Part shown: positions 1-5,859 of the stretch, in pieces | How positions within the stretch are numbered: the first letter of the stretch is position 1 | Layout: each line of letters begins with the position of its first letter | Source: Pseudonocardia sp. | Lineage (GTDB): Bacteria; Actinomycetota; Actinomycetes; Mycobacteriales; Pseudonocardiaceae | Direction of reading: 5' to 3' | Length of the DNA stretch: 6,097 nt | Assembly (NCBI GenBank): GCA_030453005.1 | Contig: JAKDLE010000201.1 | Coordinates: 1 to 6,097 of the forward strand | Program-made: the position numbers and the translations under genes | Notes under the pieces: model-generated | Seen by the model: only the letters and a program-made list of their open reading frames with translations | Told to the model about the DNA's origin: nothing | The model's database searches: none

Positions 1-178
1 CGAGCTCGGCGTCGATGGCCGCGTCGTCGACGGCCGACCCGATCAGCGCCAGGCCCACCAGCACCGTGAACAGCACCGCGATCCCCAGGACGATCTCCGG
101 GATGCGTCGCCGGAGCAGCTGCGCCGCAGGTCGAACCGTCGCCACGAGCTCCTCGAACGTGCCCGCGCTCCTGTTCAC
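1..178 (-). CDS. Small membrane protein, N-terminal part (runs off left edge)
   Basis: Reading the minus strand from the GTG at 178 gives 59 open codons to the window edge. The product starts with a polar, arginine-rich stretch (MNRSAGTFEELVATVRPAAQ). One clear transmembrane helix follows at about residues 28-47 (IVLGIAVLFTVLVGLALIG), then an acidic segment (SAVDDAAIDAEL) where the gene leaves the window. The layout of a short basic N-terminus, one helix and an acidic 'VDD.AI.A' stretch recalls DUF3592-type actinobacterial membrane proteins, but too little is visible to assign it. GTG 178 is preferred because a TAGACT -10 box lies 8 bases upstream, which suggests a leaderless transcript; no Shine-Dalgarno is seen. 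The gene is divergent from the isochorismate synthase gene. Existence is fairly safe; function is not. Confidence 0.6.
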   Translation of the reverse strand, partial: MNRSAGTFEELVATVRPAAQLLRRRIPEIVLGIAVLFTVLVGLALIGSAVDDAAIDAEL

Positions 179-186
179 AGAGCGGG

Positions 187-192
187 AGTCTA
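187..192 (-). promoter_or_regulatory. -10 box (TAGACT) of the left-edge membrane protein gene
   Basis: On the minus strand TAGACT fits the actinobacterial housekeeping TANNNT consensus. It ends 8 bases before the GTG at 178, so transcription would begin at or very near the start codon. No good -35 element is visible 16-19 bases upstream. Confidence 0.4.
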
Positions 193-248
193 GGCCGGCT
201 GTGGCCAGTACCTCCCGGGGCGGACGAGCAATGTGCGCCGCCGCCTCT

Positions 249-254
249 TACGCT
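249..254 (+). promoter_or_regulatory. -10 box (TACGCT) of the isochorismate synthase gene
   Basis: TACGCT fits TANNNT and ends 6 bases before the GTG at 261, the geometry expected for a leaderless mRNA. There is no Shine-Dalgarno before that GTG. The position of this box is the main reason for choosing GTG 261 over the in-frame ATG at 231, which would lie upstream of the transcription start. The -35 region is weak. Confidence 0.45.
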
Positions 255-260
255 CGAACG

Positions 261-1505
261 GTGACGATCGCCCCGCTACCGACCGGTGTGCGCGTGCGAA
301 CCAGGCCCGTCGACGACCCCGGTCGCCTGCTCGACCTGCTGCCCGACGACCGCAACCCGATGTCCTGGGTGCGCGGCACCGACGGGCTGGTGGGCTGGGG
401 CGAGGTCGCGCGCTGGACGGGGACGGGCCCGGGACGCTTCGCCGCGGCCGACGCCTGGTGGCGCGACTTCGTCGCCGGGATGGACGTGCGCGACGAGGTC
501 GACGCACCCGGAACGGGCCCGGTGGCGTTCGCGAGCTTCACCTTCTCGGACGACTCGCCCGGCTCGGTGCTCGTCGTGCCGCGGGTCGTCGTCGGCAGGC
601 ACTCCGGGCGGGCGTGGATCACCGAGTTCGCCCGGGGGGACGGCCCGTCGGCGGTGCGTTCGGTGAGCCCGGTCCGTCCCAGCGGCACCCTGCGCTACTG
701 CGACGGCAGGCTTCCGGTGGCCCGCTATCGCACCGCCGTGGCCGAGGCCGTGCGTCGTATGCAGGCGGGCGAGCTGGACAAGGCGGCGTTGGCGCACGAC
801 CTGGTCGTCGTCGGCGAGGACCGGTTCGACCCGCGCTACCTGCTCGGCGGTCTCGCTGAGCGCTACCCGACGTGCTGGTCGTTCGCCGTCGACGGCCTGG
901 TGGGCGCCACTCCCGAACTGCTGATCCGCCGCACCGGCGAGGTCGTGGAGTCGCGGGTGCTGGCGGGCACGATGTGGGCCGTCGACGCCGCGGACGGCGG
1001 CGTGCCCGGGCGCCTGATGGCCTCGGGCAAGGACCGCCGGGAGCACGCGATGGCCGTCGACTCCCTCGCCGCGGCGCTCGAACCGCTGTGCGCCGCGCTC
1101 GACGTGCCCGCCACCCCCGGCGTGCTCGCCCTGCACAACGTCACGCACCTGGCCAGCGACGTGCACGGCCGCCTCGACCCGGTCGATCCCGCCTCGCTGT
1201 TGCGGCTCGCCGAGGCCGTGCCCCCCCCCGCGGCCGTCGGCGGCACCCCCCGCAAGTCGGCGATCGACCTGATCACGGAGCTGGAGCGGATGGACCGCGG
1301 CCGCTACGCCGGTCCCGTCGGCTGGGTCGACGCCCGCGGCGACGGGGAGCTGGGGATCGCGCTGCGGTGCGCCCAGCTCGACGGCCCGTCCGCGCGGCTG
1401 TTCGCCGGGTGCGGGATCGTCGCCGACTCCGACCCCGACACCGAGGTGCGCGAGGCCGCCGCCAAGCTCGTCGCCGTGCGGGACGCCCTGGAGGGTGCGG
1501 GCTGA
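261..1505 (+). CDS. Isochorismate synthase (chorismate-binding enzyme family)
   Basis: Predicted to convert chorismate to isochorismate in the cytosol, the entry step to menaquinone (MenF-like) or catecholate/salicylate siderophores (EntC-like); the window does not say which. The 414-residue product has a divergent N-terminal half and a typical chorismate-binding domain from about residue 150. Visible landmarks are ELDKAALAH with the likely general base Lys174, GATPELLIRR with the likely general acid Glu219, LAGT at 234-237, EH at 261-262, HNVTHLASDVHGRL at 292-305, and ELERMDRGRYAGPVGW at 340-355, followed by GDGE, FAGCGIV and SDPDTEVREAAAKL. Ala in LAGT argues against aminodeoxychorismate synthase, which has Lys there. 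Two usual motifs are altered: the LHPTPAVGG-like loop reads VPPPAAVGG (320-328), and the Arg usual after 'VVLA' is His179. GTG 261 is chosen from the -10 box; ATG 231 is possible. The 72 residues encoded before ATG 231 are antisense to the neighbouring gene. Confidence 0.88.
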   Translation: MTIAPLPTGVRVRTRPVDDPGRLLDLLPDDRNPMSWVRGTDGLVGWGEVARWTGTGPGRFAAADAWWRDFVAGMDVRDEVDAPGTGPVAFASFTFSDDSPGSVLVVPRVVVGRHSGRAWITEFARGDGPSAVRSVSPVRPSGTLRYCDGRLPVARYRTAVAEAVRRMQAGELDKAALAHDLVVVGEDRFDPRYLLGGLAERYPTCWSFAVDGLVGATPELLIRRTGEVVESRVLAGTMWAVDAADGGVPGRLMASGKDRREHAMAVDSLAAALEPLCAALDVPATPGVLALHNVTHLASDVHGRLDPVDPASLLRLAEAVPPPAAVGGTPRKSAIDLITELERMDRGRYAGPVGWVDARGDGELGIALRCAQLDGPSARLFAGCGIVADSDPDTEVREAAAKLVAVRDALEGAG

Positions 1506-1506
1506 C

Positions 1507-1527
1507 CGCGGCACGTCATGCTCCGCG
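1507..1527. terminator. Weak hairpin in the convergent gap
   Basis: CGCGG at 1507-1511 pairs with CCGCG at 1523-1527 around an 11-base loop, in the 47-base gap between two converging stop codons. The stem is only 5 bp and no T-tract follows, so a terminator role rests mainly on position. Confidence 0.2.
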
Positions 1528-1552
1528 CCGTCTTGCCTGCACACCGTTCGCC

Positions 1553-2491
1553 TCACCCGGGCATCGGGCCGCCGCAACACTTCTTGTACTTTCGGGCCGA
1601 CCCGCACCAGCAGGACTGGTTCCGGCCGGGCGGCCAGCTGATCGTCTCGCCGCGCACCCGGGCCTCCTCCGCGTAGGCGAGGCGGGTCGACTCCTGCCCG
1701 ACGTCGGCACCTGTGCACTCGAGGTAGCGGCTCAACCCGTCGGCGGTACCGACGATCAGGGTGACGGTGGCGAGGTGCTGCTCGACGGACTGGCGCCGCA
1801 GCTCGTGCTCGACTCCCGCCTGGTTGTCGGTTCGGGCGAAGACCGCGGGCCAGCGCTGCGCGGCCTGTTCGAGTTCGGCCCGTGGCCAGACCAGCATCTC
1901 CAGCCGAGCGGGTCGGGGCGCGGCGGTGGCGGTGACCGCTGCCCGCAGGCGAGCGGCGAAGGCCACGCGGTGCCGCTCGGCGAGGTCCGCGGCCCGGTCG
2001 AGGTCGTCGACGGGCAGGCCGAGCACGGCCCGGCACCGCCGTCGCCCGTAGAGCGGGAAGTCGTTGAACGACGGCATGTCCCGCTCGTAAACGGCCGCTG
2101 CGACCGCGTCGAGGTCGGGGCCGAGCGCCCGCTCGAACCAGCTCAGCGCCGCTTCGTGCTCTCCTCGCTCCTCCAGCAGCTCGGCGACCAACCCGGCTGG
2201 CCCCGCCACGTCGCCAGCACTCTGCTCGAGCACCTGCAAGTGGGCTCGGGCCTCCTCGTCGGCGCCATCCTGGAAGCACAGACTCGCGAGTCTGTACCGC
2301 GCCCAGCTCGCCTCGTCTCCACCCAGGACGAGCGCCGCGGCCAGCAACCCGCGGGCCCGGTCGAACTCGCCCGCGCGCTCCCACTCCCCCGCCGCCTCCA
2401 GCAGGATGGCGCCCCGCTCCTCGGGATACCTGTCCAGATCCGACTCCAGCTCCAGGGCATGAGTTCGGGCCTGCTTCGTCGCTACCGTCAC
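1553..2491 (-). CDS. TPR-like helical protein with C-terminal SEC-C zinc-binding motif
   Basis: The 312-residue product has no signal peptide or membrane segment. Residues about 20-125 are paired amphipathic helices rich in Ala, Glu and Leu (for example EAAGEWERAGEFDRARGLLA and LLEERGEHEAALSWFERAL), resembling tetratricopeptide repeats. A middle part (about 135-285) is not recognised. The last 24 residues hold a canonical SEC-C motif, GRNQSCWCGSARKYKKCC, with Cys294, Cys296, Cys305 and Cys306 placed to bind one zinc ion. SEC-C tails occur on SecA, where they bind SecB and ribosomes, and on many unrelated proteins as an interaction module, so specific function is unknown. GTG 2491 is chosen because TACTTT lies 7 bases upstream; the frame stays open further upstream, but that part overlaps the promoter and the opposite-strand remnant and looks non-coding. 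It is divergent from the toxin-antitoxin pair. It could be a scaffold or adaptor protein. Confidence 0.8.
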   Translation of the reverse strand: MTVATKQARTHALELESDLDRYPEERGAILLEAAGEWERAGEFDRARGLLAAALVLGGDEASWARYRLASLCFQDGADEEARAHLQVLEQSAGDVAGPAGLVAELLEERGEHEAALSWFERALGPDLDAVAAAVYERDMPSFNDFPLYGRRRCRAVLGLPVDDLDRAADLAERHRVAFAARLRAAVTATAAPRPARLEMLVWPRAELEQAAQRWPAVFARTDNQAGVEHELRRQSVEQHLATVTLIVGTADGLSRYLECTGADVGQESTRLAYAEEARVRGETISWPPGRNQSCWCGSARKYKKCCGGPMPG

Positions 2492-2498
2492 GCACCGG

Positions 2499-2529
2499 AA
2501 AGTAGCGCGGACCGCTGCGCCCGGTTCAA
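2499..2529 (-). promoter_or_regulatory. Promoter of the SEC-C protein gene
   Basis: On the minus strand TTGAAC (2529-2524) and TACTTT (2504-2499) resemble -35 and -10 hexamers with a 19-base spacer, slightly long. The -10 box ends 7 bases before GTG 2491 and there is no Shine-Dalgarno, so a leaderless transcript is likely. Confidence 0.5.
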
Positions 2530-2537
2530 GGAGCACC

Positions 2538-2839
2538 CTGTACGAGGAGATCCGACGCGGGCAACTCAGTCTGTGGGTGAGTGACGTGGGCCGCGATGGG
2601 AGGAGATGTTGTGCTCCCACCTCCGTCGGCTGGGCACGGAGGGGCAGCTCGGGCCGGAGATCGGAGCCGTCGGACTGTGGTGGTCCGGTGCTGGACAGAA
2701 CGAGATCGACGCGGTGGCGCTCAGCGGCCGTTCGCGGACGCCGGTGCTCGTGGGTGAGGCGAAGTGGGCCCGCCAAGTGGGCGGCGCGAGGCCGGCCGCG
2801 CAGCTCCGGCACCGACGGGACGCCCTGGAAGGCGGCTGA
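2538..2839 (+). pseudogene. Decayed C-terminal remnant of a DUF234-type ATPase/nuclease
   Basis: From 2606 the frame reads LRRLG, then GLWWSGAGQNEIDAVAL and PVLVGEAKWARQV. This matches the 'iGrWW...EIDvVal...vlvGE.KW' pattern of the DUF234 domain found after an archaeal-type ATPase domain. The EID and ExK residues (Asp35, Glu51 and Lys53 counted from ATG 2606) are the core of a PD-(D/E)xK nuclease-like fold. Upstream in the same frame is RGPRWEE, also DUF234-like, then a TGA at 2582-2584. A second frame just before it (2538-2584) reads LYEEIRRGQLSLWVSDVG, which fits the preceding part of such domains, so one frameshift near 2585-2597 would join them. The ATPase domain is absent and the 3' end stops early at 2837-2839. 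GGGAGGAG at 2598-2605 abuts ATG 2606 and is too close to serve it, although TTG 2609 would be about 5 bases away. A short expressed protein of about 76 residues cannot be excluded. Confidence 0.5.
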
Positions 2840-2863
2840 CCGGTGTCGACGGCGTGCCACACT
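2836..2863 (+). promoter_or_regulatory. Probable promoter of the mntA-hepT operon
   Basis: CTGACC (2836-2841) and CACACT (2858-2863) are spaced by 16 bases and resemble -35 and -10 elements. The -10 keeps the key A at position 2 and T at position 6 but lacks the first T. It ends 7 bases before ATG 2871, matching the leaderless layout of other genes here. No Shine-Dalgarno precedes the ATG. The -35 overlaps the stop codon of the DUF234 remnant. Confidence 0.4.
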
Positions 2864-2870
2864 GACGACC

Positions 2871-3257
2871 ATGACCGTCCCGGTACCGGACGCGCTGCGT
2901 GCCGAGATCATCGACGTGCTGCGTCGCGCGGGCGCCGGCTTCGCGCTGCTGCACGGCAGTCGCGCCGCCGGGACGCACCGAGCGGACTCCGACGTCGATG
3001 TGGCCGCCTGGTGGCCGACCGCGGCTCCCCCGTCGTTCGACGTCCTCGTCCCGCCGGGCGTGGACCTGCTCGTCCTCAACGACGCCCCCTTGGAGCTGGC
3101 CGGGCGCGTCGCCCTGCACGGCCGGACCCTGTTCGACGACGACCCGCCCGCCCGCATCCGTTGGGTCGCGACGACACGCAAGATCTACGCCGACGAGCGG
3201 CCGCGGATGCAGCGGAGCCACCGCGAGTTCGTCGAGGGCGTGCGTCGTGGTCGATGA
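2871..3257 (+). CDS. mntA: MNT-domain nucleotidyltransferase, MntA-type antitoxin
   Basis: This 128-residue product is a minimal nucleotidyltransferase. In the MntA-HepT system such proteins act as antitoxins by transferring AMP from ATP to a tyrosine of the HEPN toxin. The GSX10DXD signature is complete: Gly29-Ser30, ten residues, then Asp41-Val-Asp43. A likely third metal ligand is Asp65 in VDLLVL. The helix before the signature (residues 7-20) and the hydrophobic strand FALLHGS fit the fold. Length is usual for the family (roughly 100-140 residues). ATG 2871 follows a promoter-like element by 7 bases. The 3' end overlaps the HEPN gene by 11 bases, the expected arrangement for co-translated partners. 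Without such a partner it could be called only a generic nucleotidyltransferase, but the neighbour makes the antitoxin role likely. Confidence 0.85.
   Translation: MTVPVPDALRAEIIDVLRRAGAGFALLHGSRAAGTHRADSDVDVAAWWPTAAPPSFDVLVPPGVDLLVLNDAPLELAGRVALHGRTLFDDDPPARIRWVATTRKIYADERPRMQRSHREFVEGVRRGR
3234..3238 (+). promoter_or_regulatory. Ribosome binding site for the HEPN gene
   Basis: GAGGG lies 8 bases before GTG 3247, inside the end of the mntA coding sequence. It is the reason for choosing that GTG as the HEPN start. It differs from the apparently leaderless start of mntA itself. Confidence 0.5.
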
Positions 3258-3672
3258 GGCCCGTGTCCTCCACCTGCTCCGTTCGGTCACCGACGACCTC
3301 GGGGTGCTCCACTCGGAGGCGGAGGCCGATGCTCACCGCCGAGCCGACGCCCTGTGGTTGCGCGGCGTCAAGTACACCTTCGTCACGGCGGTCGAAGCCT
3401 GCCTGGACGTCGCCCACCACCTCTGCGCGGTTGAAGGGTGGGGCCCACCTCGCGACAACGGGGACGCGATGCGGCTGCTCGGCTCACATCGTGTGCTGAC
3501 TCCCGAGCTCGCCGCACAGATGCGCCGGGCAGTGGGTTTCCGCAACGTTCTCGTGCACGACTACATCGACGTCGACGACGGCATCGTCGTCGCGCGGCTC
3601 GCCGATCCCTCGGACCTCGACGCCTTCGTCACGGCCGTCGTCGAATGGCTGCACCCGACAGGGAGCGACTGA
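3247..3672 (+). CDS. hepT: HEPN-domain (DUF86) ribonuclease toxin, HepT-type
   Basis: The 141-residue product is an all-helical DUF86/HEPN protein. Characteristic stretches are GVKYTFVTAVEACLDVAHHL (residues 40-59) and AVGFRNVLVHDYIDVDDG (95-112). The second contains the full RX4HXY motif: Arg99, His104 and Tyr106. In characterised HepT proteins Arg and His form the RNase active site across the dimer, and the Tyr is the residue AMPylated by MntA. Nothing catalytic is missing, so the toxin looks functional. GTG 3247 is preferred because of the GAGGG 8 bases upstream and the 11-base overlap with mntA, which suggests translational coupling. The longer open frame upstream of 3247 is the mntA gene read in the wrong frame. 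Known roles of such pairs include plasmid or island maintenance and abortive phage defence; which applies here is not visible. Confidence 0.87.
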   Translation: MVDEARVLHLLRSVTDDLGVLHSEAEADAHRRADALWLRGVKYTFVTAVEACLDVAHHLCAVEGWGPPRDNGDAMRLLGSHRVLTPELAAQMRRAVGFRNVLVHDYIDVDDGIVVARLADPSDLDAFVTAVVEWLHPTGSD

Positions 3673-3684
3673 CGGCTCAGCCGA

Positions 3685-3705
3685 TGCCGAGCGGCGGGTT
3701 CGGCA
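3685..3705. terminator. Hairpin between converging hepT and response regulator genes
   Basis: TGCCGAGC (3685-3692) pairs with GTTCGGCA (3698-3705): 8 bp with one G-T pair and a 5-base loop. A second small hairpin, CCGAA-TGC-TTCGG, sits at 3745-3757. Both lie in the 92-base gap between two stop codons and could act on either strand. Neither has a T-tract, so this is a plausible actinobacterial-style terminator region rather than a proven one. Confidence 0.35.
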
Positions 3706-3764
3706 CAGGGAACCACCTGCAGGAGCAGGAACGAGCGCCGCTGTCCGAATGCTTCGGCGGTCGG

Positions 3765-4409
3765 TCAGCCTCCCCGCGCCCGGGCCAGCGCCGCCACCTC
3801 CAGCTGCGACCGGACCTCCAGCTTCGACAGGATGGACCGGATCTGCGTCCGCACCGTGGCCACGGAGACCACGAACTCCTCGGCGATCGCGGTCGGCCGC
3901 TTCCCGGCGGCGATCCGGTCCACGATCTGGCGCTCACGGGGGGTCAACCGGTCCCAGCGTTCCCGTTGGAGCCGTTGCTCCGCGTCGGACGACGAGGCGA
4001 GCGCCTCCAGCCGGGAGCGCTCCCCCTCGCTGATCAGCGGGCGCCCCTGCGCGGCACGCACGGCGGCGGTGACCAGGTCGTCGAACGGCGCCGACTTGTG
4101 TATGCGGCCCATCGCCCCGGCCGCGATGCCGACGGCGATCCGGGTCTCGTCCTGCGATCCGGTGACCAGCACGACCCGCCAGCCCGCGCGTCGCAGCCGC
4201 GGGACCAGCACCGCGCCGTCCACCCCGTCGCCGAGGTCGAGGTCGAGCAGCACCAGGGCACCGGGCGGCGCGGGGTCGTCGAGGCGAGGCAGGAACTCCT
4301 CGGGTGACACGGCGGTGGCCGCGACCCCGCGGGCGTGCAGGGCCAGTGCGAGCGCACCGGCCACCAGCGAGTGGTCGTCGACGATGACGACCGGGGGTGC
4401 GGGTGTCAT
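3765..4409 (-). CDS. Two-component response regulator, NarL/LuxR family
   Basis: The 214-residue product has a receiver domain (about 6-122) and a C-terminal LuxR-type helix-turn-helix (about 152-214). The receiver shows the acidic pair Asp11-Asp12 in VIVDDHSLVAG, the probable phosphoacceptor Asp56 in VLLDLDLGDG, Thr83 in VLVTGS and Lys105 in IHKSAPF, so phosphorylation chemistry is intact. The DNA-binding part reads LTPRERQIVDRIAAGKRPTA, then SVATVRTQIRSILSKLEVRS, close to family consensus. ATG 4409 is chosen because it overlaps the upstream kinase stop codon as ATGA, indicating translational coupling. Extending to an in-frame start at 4472 would add 21 residues inside the kinase gene with no family match. 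It should act in the cytosol as a transcription factor phosphorylated by the adjacent kinase; target genes are unknown. It converges with the hepT gene. Confidence 0.92.
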   Translation of the reverse strand: MTPAPPVVIVDDHSLVAGALALALHARGVAATAVSPEEFLPRLDDPAPPGALVLLDLDLGDGVDGAVLVPRLRRAGWRVVLVTGSQDETRIAVGIAAGAMGRIHKSAPFDDLVTAAVRAAQGRPLISEGERSRLEALASSSDAEQRLQRERWDRLTPRERQIVDRIAAGKRPTAIAEEFVVSVATVRTQIRSILSKLEVRSQLEVAALARARGG

Positions 4410-5848
4410 GCGCCGACGTACCCCAGCACACCGGACCGGTCGGCTGTGGGAAGCTCCAGGACGGCGGTGCACCCGCGGCCCTGCGAGATCAGCGCCAACG
4501 TCCCGCGGTGGCGTTCAACGAGCTCGGAGCTGATGGCCAGGCCCAGCCCGTCCCCGTTCGACCGCGGGCCGCGGACCCCGCGCCGCAGTACCGCGTCAGC
4601 CGATCCGTGGGGGAGCCCCGGGCCGTCGTCGGCCACCTCCACCCGCACCTGTGGCCCGCGGACCCGGGCCCGCAGCCACACCTGCGCGCCCGGTGCATGA
4701 CGCGCGCAGTTGACCAGCAGGTTCGTCAGCACCTGGGCGAGGGCGTCCGGGTCGATGGCGGCCACCGGGTCGCCTTCCACGTCGACGCTCACGTCGAGCC
4801 CGGTCGTAGAGTGGACCAGCGCGAGGTCTCGCAGCAGCGGGCCGACCTCGACCTCGCAGGCGCGGCTCGGCGCGCGGGGACCGTCGAGCATCTGCTGGAG
4901 GCGGGCGAGCTCGGCGCCGGCGGCCACGAGAAGCCGTCGACCGTCCGCGGACGAGCCGACCTCCTCGTCGGTGAGTACCCGGGCCGCACCGCTGAGCCCG
5001 GCGATGACGTTGCGCAGCTCGTGATCCCGCTCGGTGACCGAGGCGATGACGGCCTCGAACTCGGCGAGCCGTGACCGCGACATCTCCTGCTGTCGCCCGA
5101 CCGCGCGCACGCTCGACGCCAGGAACGGCGCGGCGGCGAGCAGGAACATCGCCACCGCTCCGAGTTCCAGCACGCCGGTGAGCTGCGGCGGGCCGTGGAG
5201 GATCGCGGCGGTGCGCGCGACGGCGAGCGTGGCGAAGGCCAGCCCGGCCCGACGCATCAGCGGCCGCTCGGCGAGGACGCCGCGCACGACCAGGAGCAGG
5301 CCGGTCAGGCCCGTCGCCGTCCACGCGACGACGTCGGTCACCACCACGATCACCGCCGGTGGGAGGTGGCCGGGTGCGACGACGGCGGTGACGCCCACCG
5401 CCACGGCTCCCCCCGCGTTGAAGATCAGGACAGCGGGTGCGACCCCGCGTTCCCGCCGAGGGCCGGACGCCGACCCTGCCGACAGGAGCAGCAGCCCGGC
5501 CACACCGGTCACCGCGATGCTGCCGACGAGCGCCCACGCGGTGCCCCCGGCATCGACGGTGCGCAGGAGCAGCACCACACAGGTGTAGACGCCGACGGCG
5601 GCGGCGATCCGCCTGGCGCGCCGGTTGCCGCTCATCCAGGCGGCCACCGCCATCAGGATCGTGGACGCCACCCCCGCCGCGAAGCTGAGCGTGGCCAGGG
5701 CCCGCTCGGATGTCTCCCGGCCCTCGAAGGTGCCGATGAGAGCGGCGGCGGCGGCGATCAGGGCGAGCTGCACCGTGATCTCGACCATGGGCATCCGCGC
5801 TGCGCGCACCATCAGGACGAGACGTCGGCTCGACGTACTGCGGGTCAC
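4406..5848 (-). CDS. Sensor histidine kinase with polytopic membrane sensor region
   Basis: The 480-residue product has an N-terminal region with about eight hydrophobic segments (roughly 23-40, 51-71, 80-97, 104-124, 136-158, 164-188, 200-217 and 224-246). A helical linker and a kinase core follow. The H-box is ERDHELRNVIAGLSGAARVL with phosphoacceptor His276. The ATPase part shows the N-box VLTNLLVNCARHAPG (Asn380 the likely Mg-ATP ligand), the G1 box VADDGPGLP and the G2 box GDGLGLAIS. All core residues are present. There is no large extracellular or PAS domain, so the signal is probably sensed in or at the membrane; what it is cannot be read. GTG 5848 is preferred because GAAGGA lies 5 bases upstream. 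A longer frame from GTG 5929 adds 27 residues with no supporting site. It is translationally coupled (ATGA) to the response regulator, its likely partner. Confidence 0.9.
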   Translation of the reverse strand: MTRSTSSRRLVLMVRAARMPMVEITVQLALIAAAAALIGTFEGRETSERALATLSFAAGVASTILMAVAAWMSGNRRARRIAAAVGVYTCVVLLLRTVDAGGTAWALVGSIAVTGVAGLLLLSAGSASGPRRERGVAPAVLIFNAGGAVAVGVTAVVAPGHLPPAVIVVVTDVVAWTATGLTGLLLVVRGVLAERPLMRRAGLAFATLAVARTAAILHGPPQLTGVLELGAVAMFLLAAAPFLASSVRAVGRQQEMSRSRLAEFEAVIASVTERDHELRNVIAGLSGAARVLTDEEVGSSADGRRLLVAAGAELARLQQMLDGPRAPSRACEVEVGPLLRDLALVHSTTGLDVSVDVEGDPVAAIDPDALAQVLTNLLVNCARHAPGAQVWLRARVRGPQVRVEVADDGPGLPHGSADAVLRRGVRGPRSNGDGLGLAISSELVERHRGTLALISQGRGCTAVLELPTADRSGVLGYVGA

Positions 5849-5853
5849 TGCGA

Positions 5854-5859
5854 TCCTTC
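5854..5859 (-). promoter_or_regulatory. Shine-Dalgarno of the histidine kinase gene
   Basis: On the minus strand GAAGGA sits 5 bases before GTG 5848 and fixes the kinase start there rather than at 5929. This gene therefore has a leadered mRNA, unlike several others here. No convincing -10 box was found in the 126-base gap upstream, so the kinase could be read from its own undetected promoter or from the gene at the right edge. Confidence 0.6.

Noticed and set aside
15..230. N-terminal extension of the isochorismate synthase from ATG 15
   Set aside because: These 72 residues are Ser/Thr/Arg-rich with no family likeness, run antisense to the membrane protein gene starting at 178, and cross its promoter.
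276..2495. 739-codon open frame on the minus strand
   Set aside because: The product is dominated by Arg, Gly, Ala and Pro with no recognisable domain. It is the complement of the synthase gene and then a wrong frame of the SEC-C gene, a usual artefact of high GC content.
872..2584. 570-codon open frame on the plus strand
   Set aside because: It overlaps the synthase in a wrong frame and then runs antisense to the SEC-C gene. Composition is low-complexity and Arg-rich.
2577..2870. N-terminal extension of MntA from GTG 2577
   Set aside because: The added residues are a wrong-frame reading of the DUF234 remnant, and the fold and promoter position fit ATG 2871.
2492..3181. Long N-terminal extension of the SEC-C protein
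   Set aside because: It runs antisense to mntA and the DUF234 remnant, crosses the promoter, and has no coherent domain.
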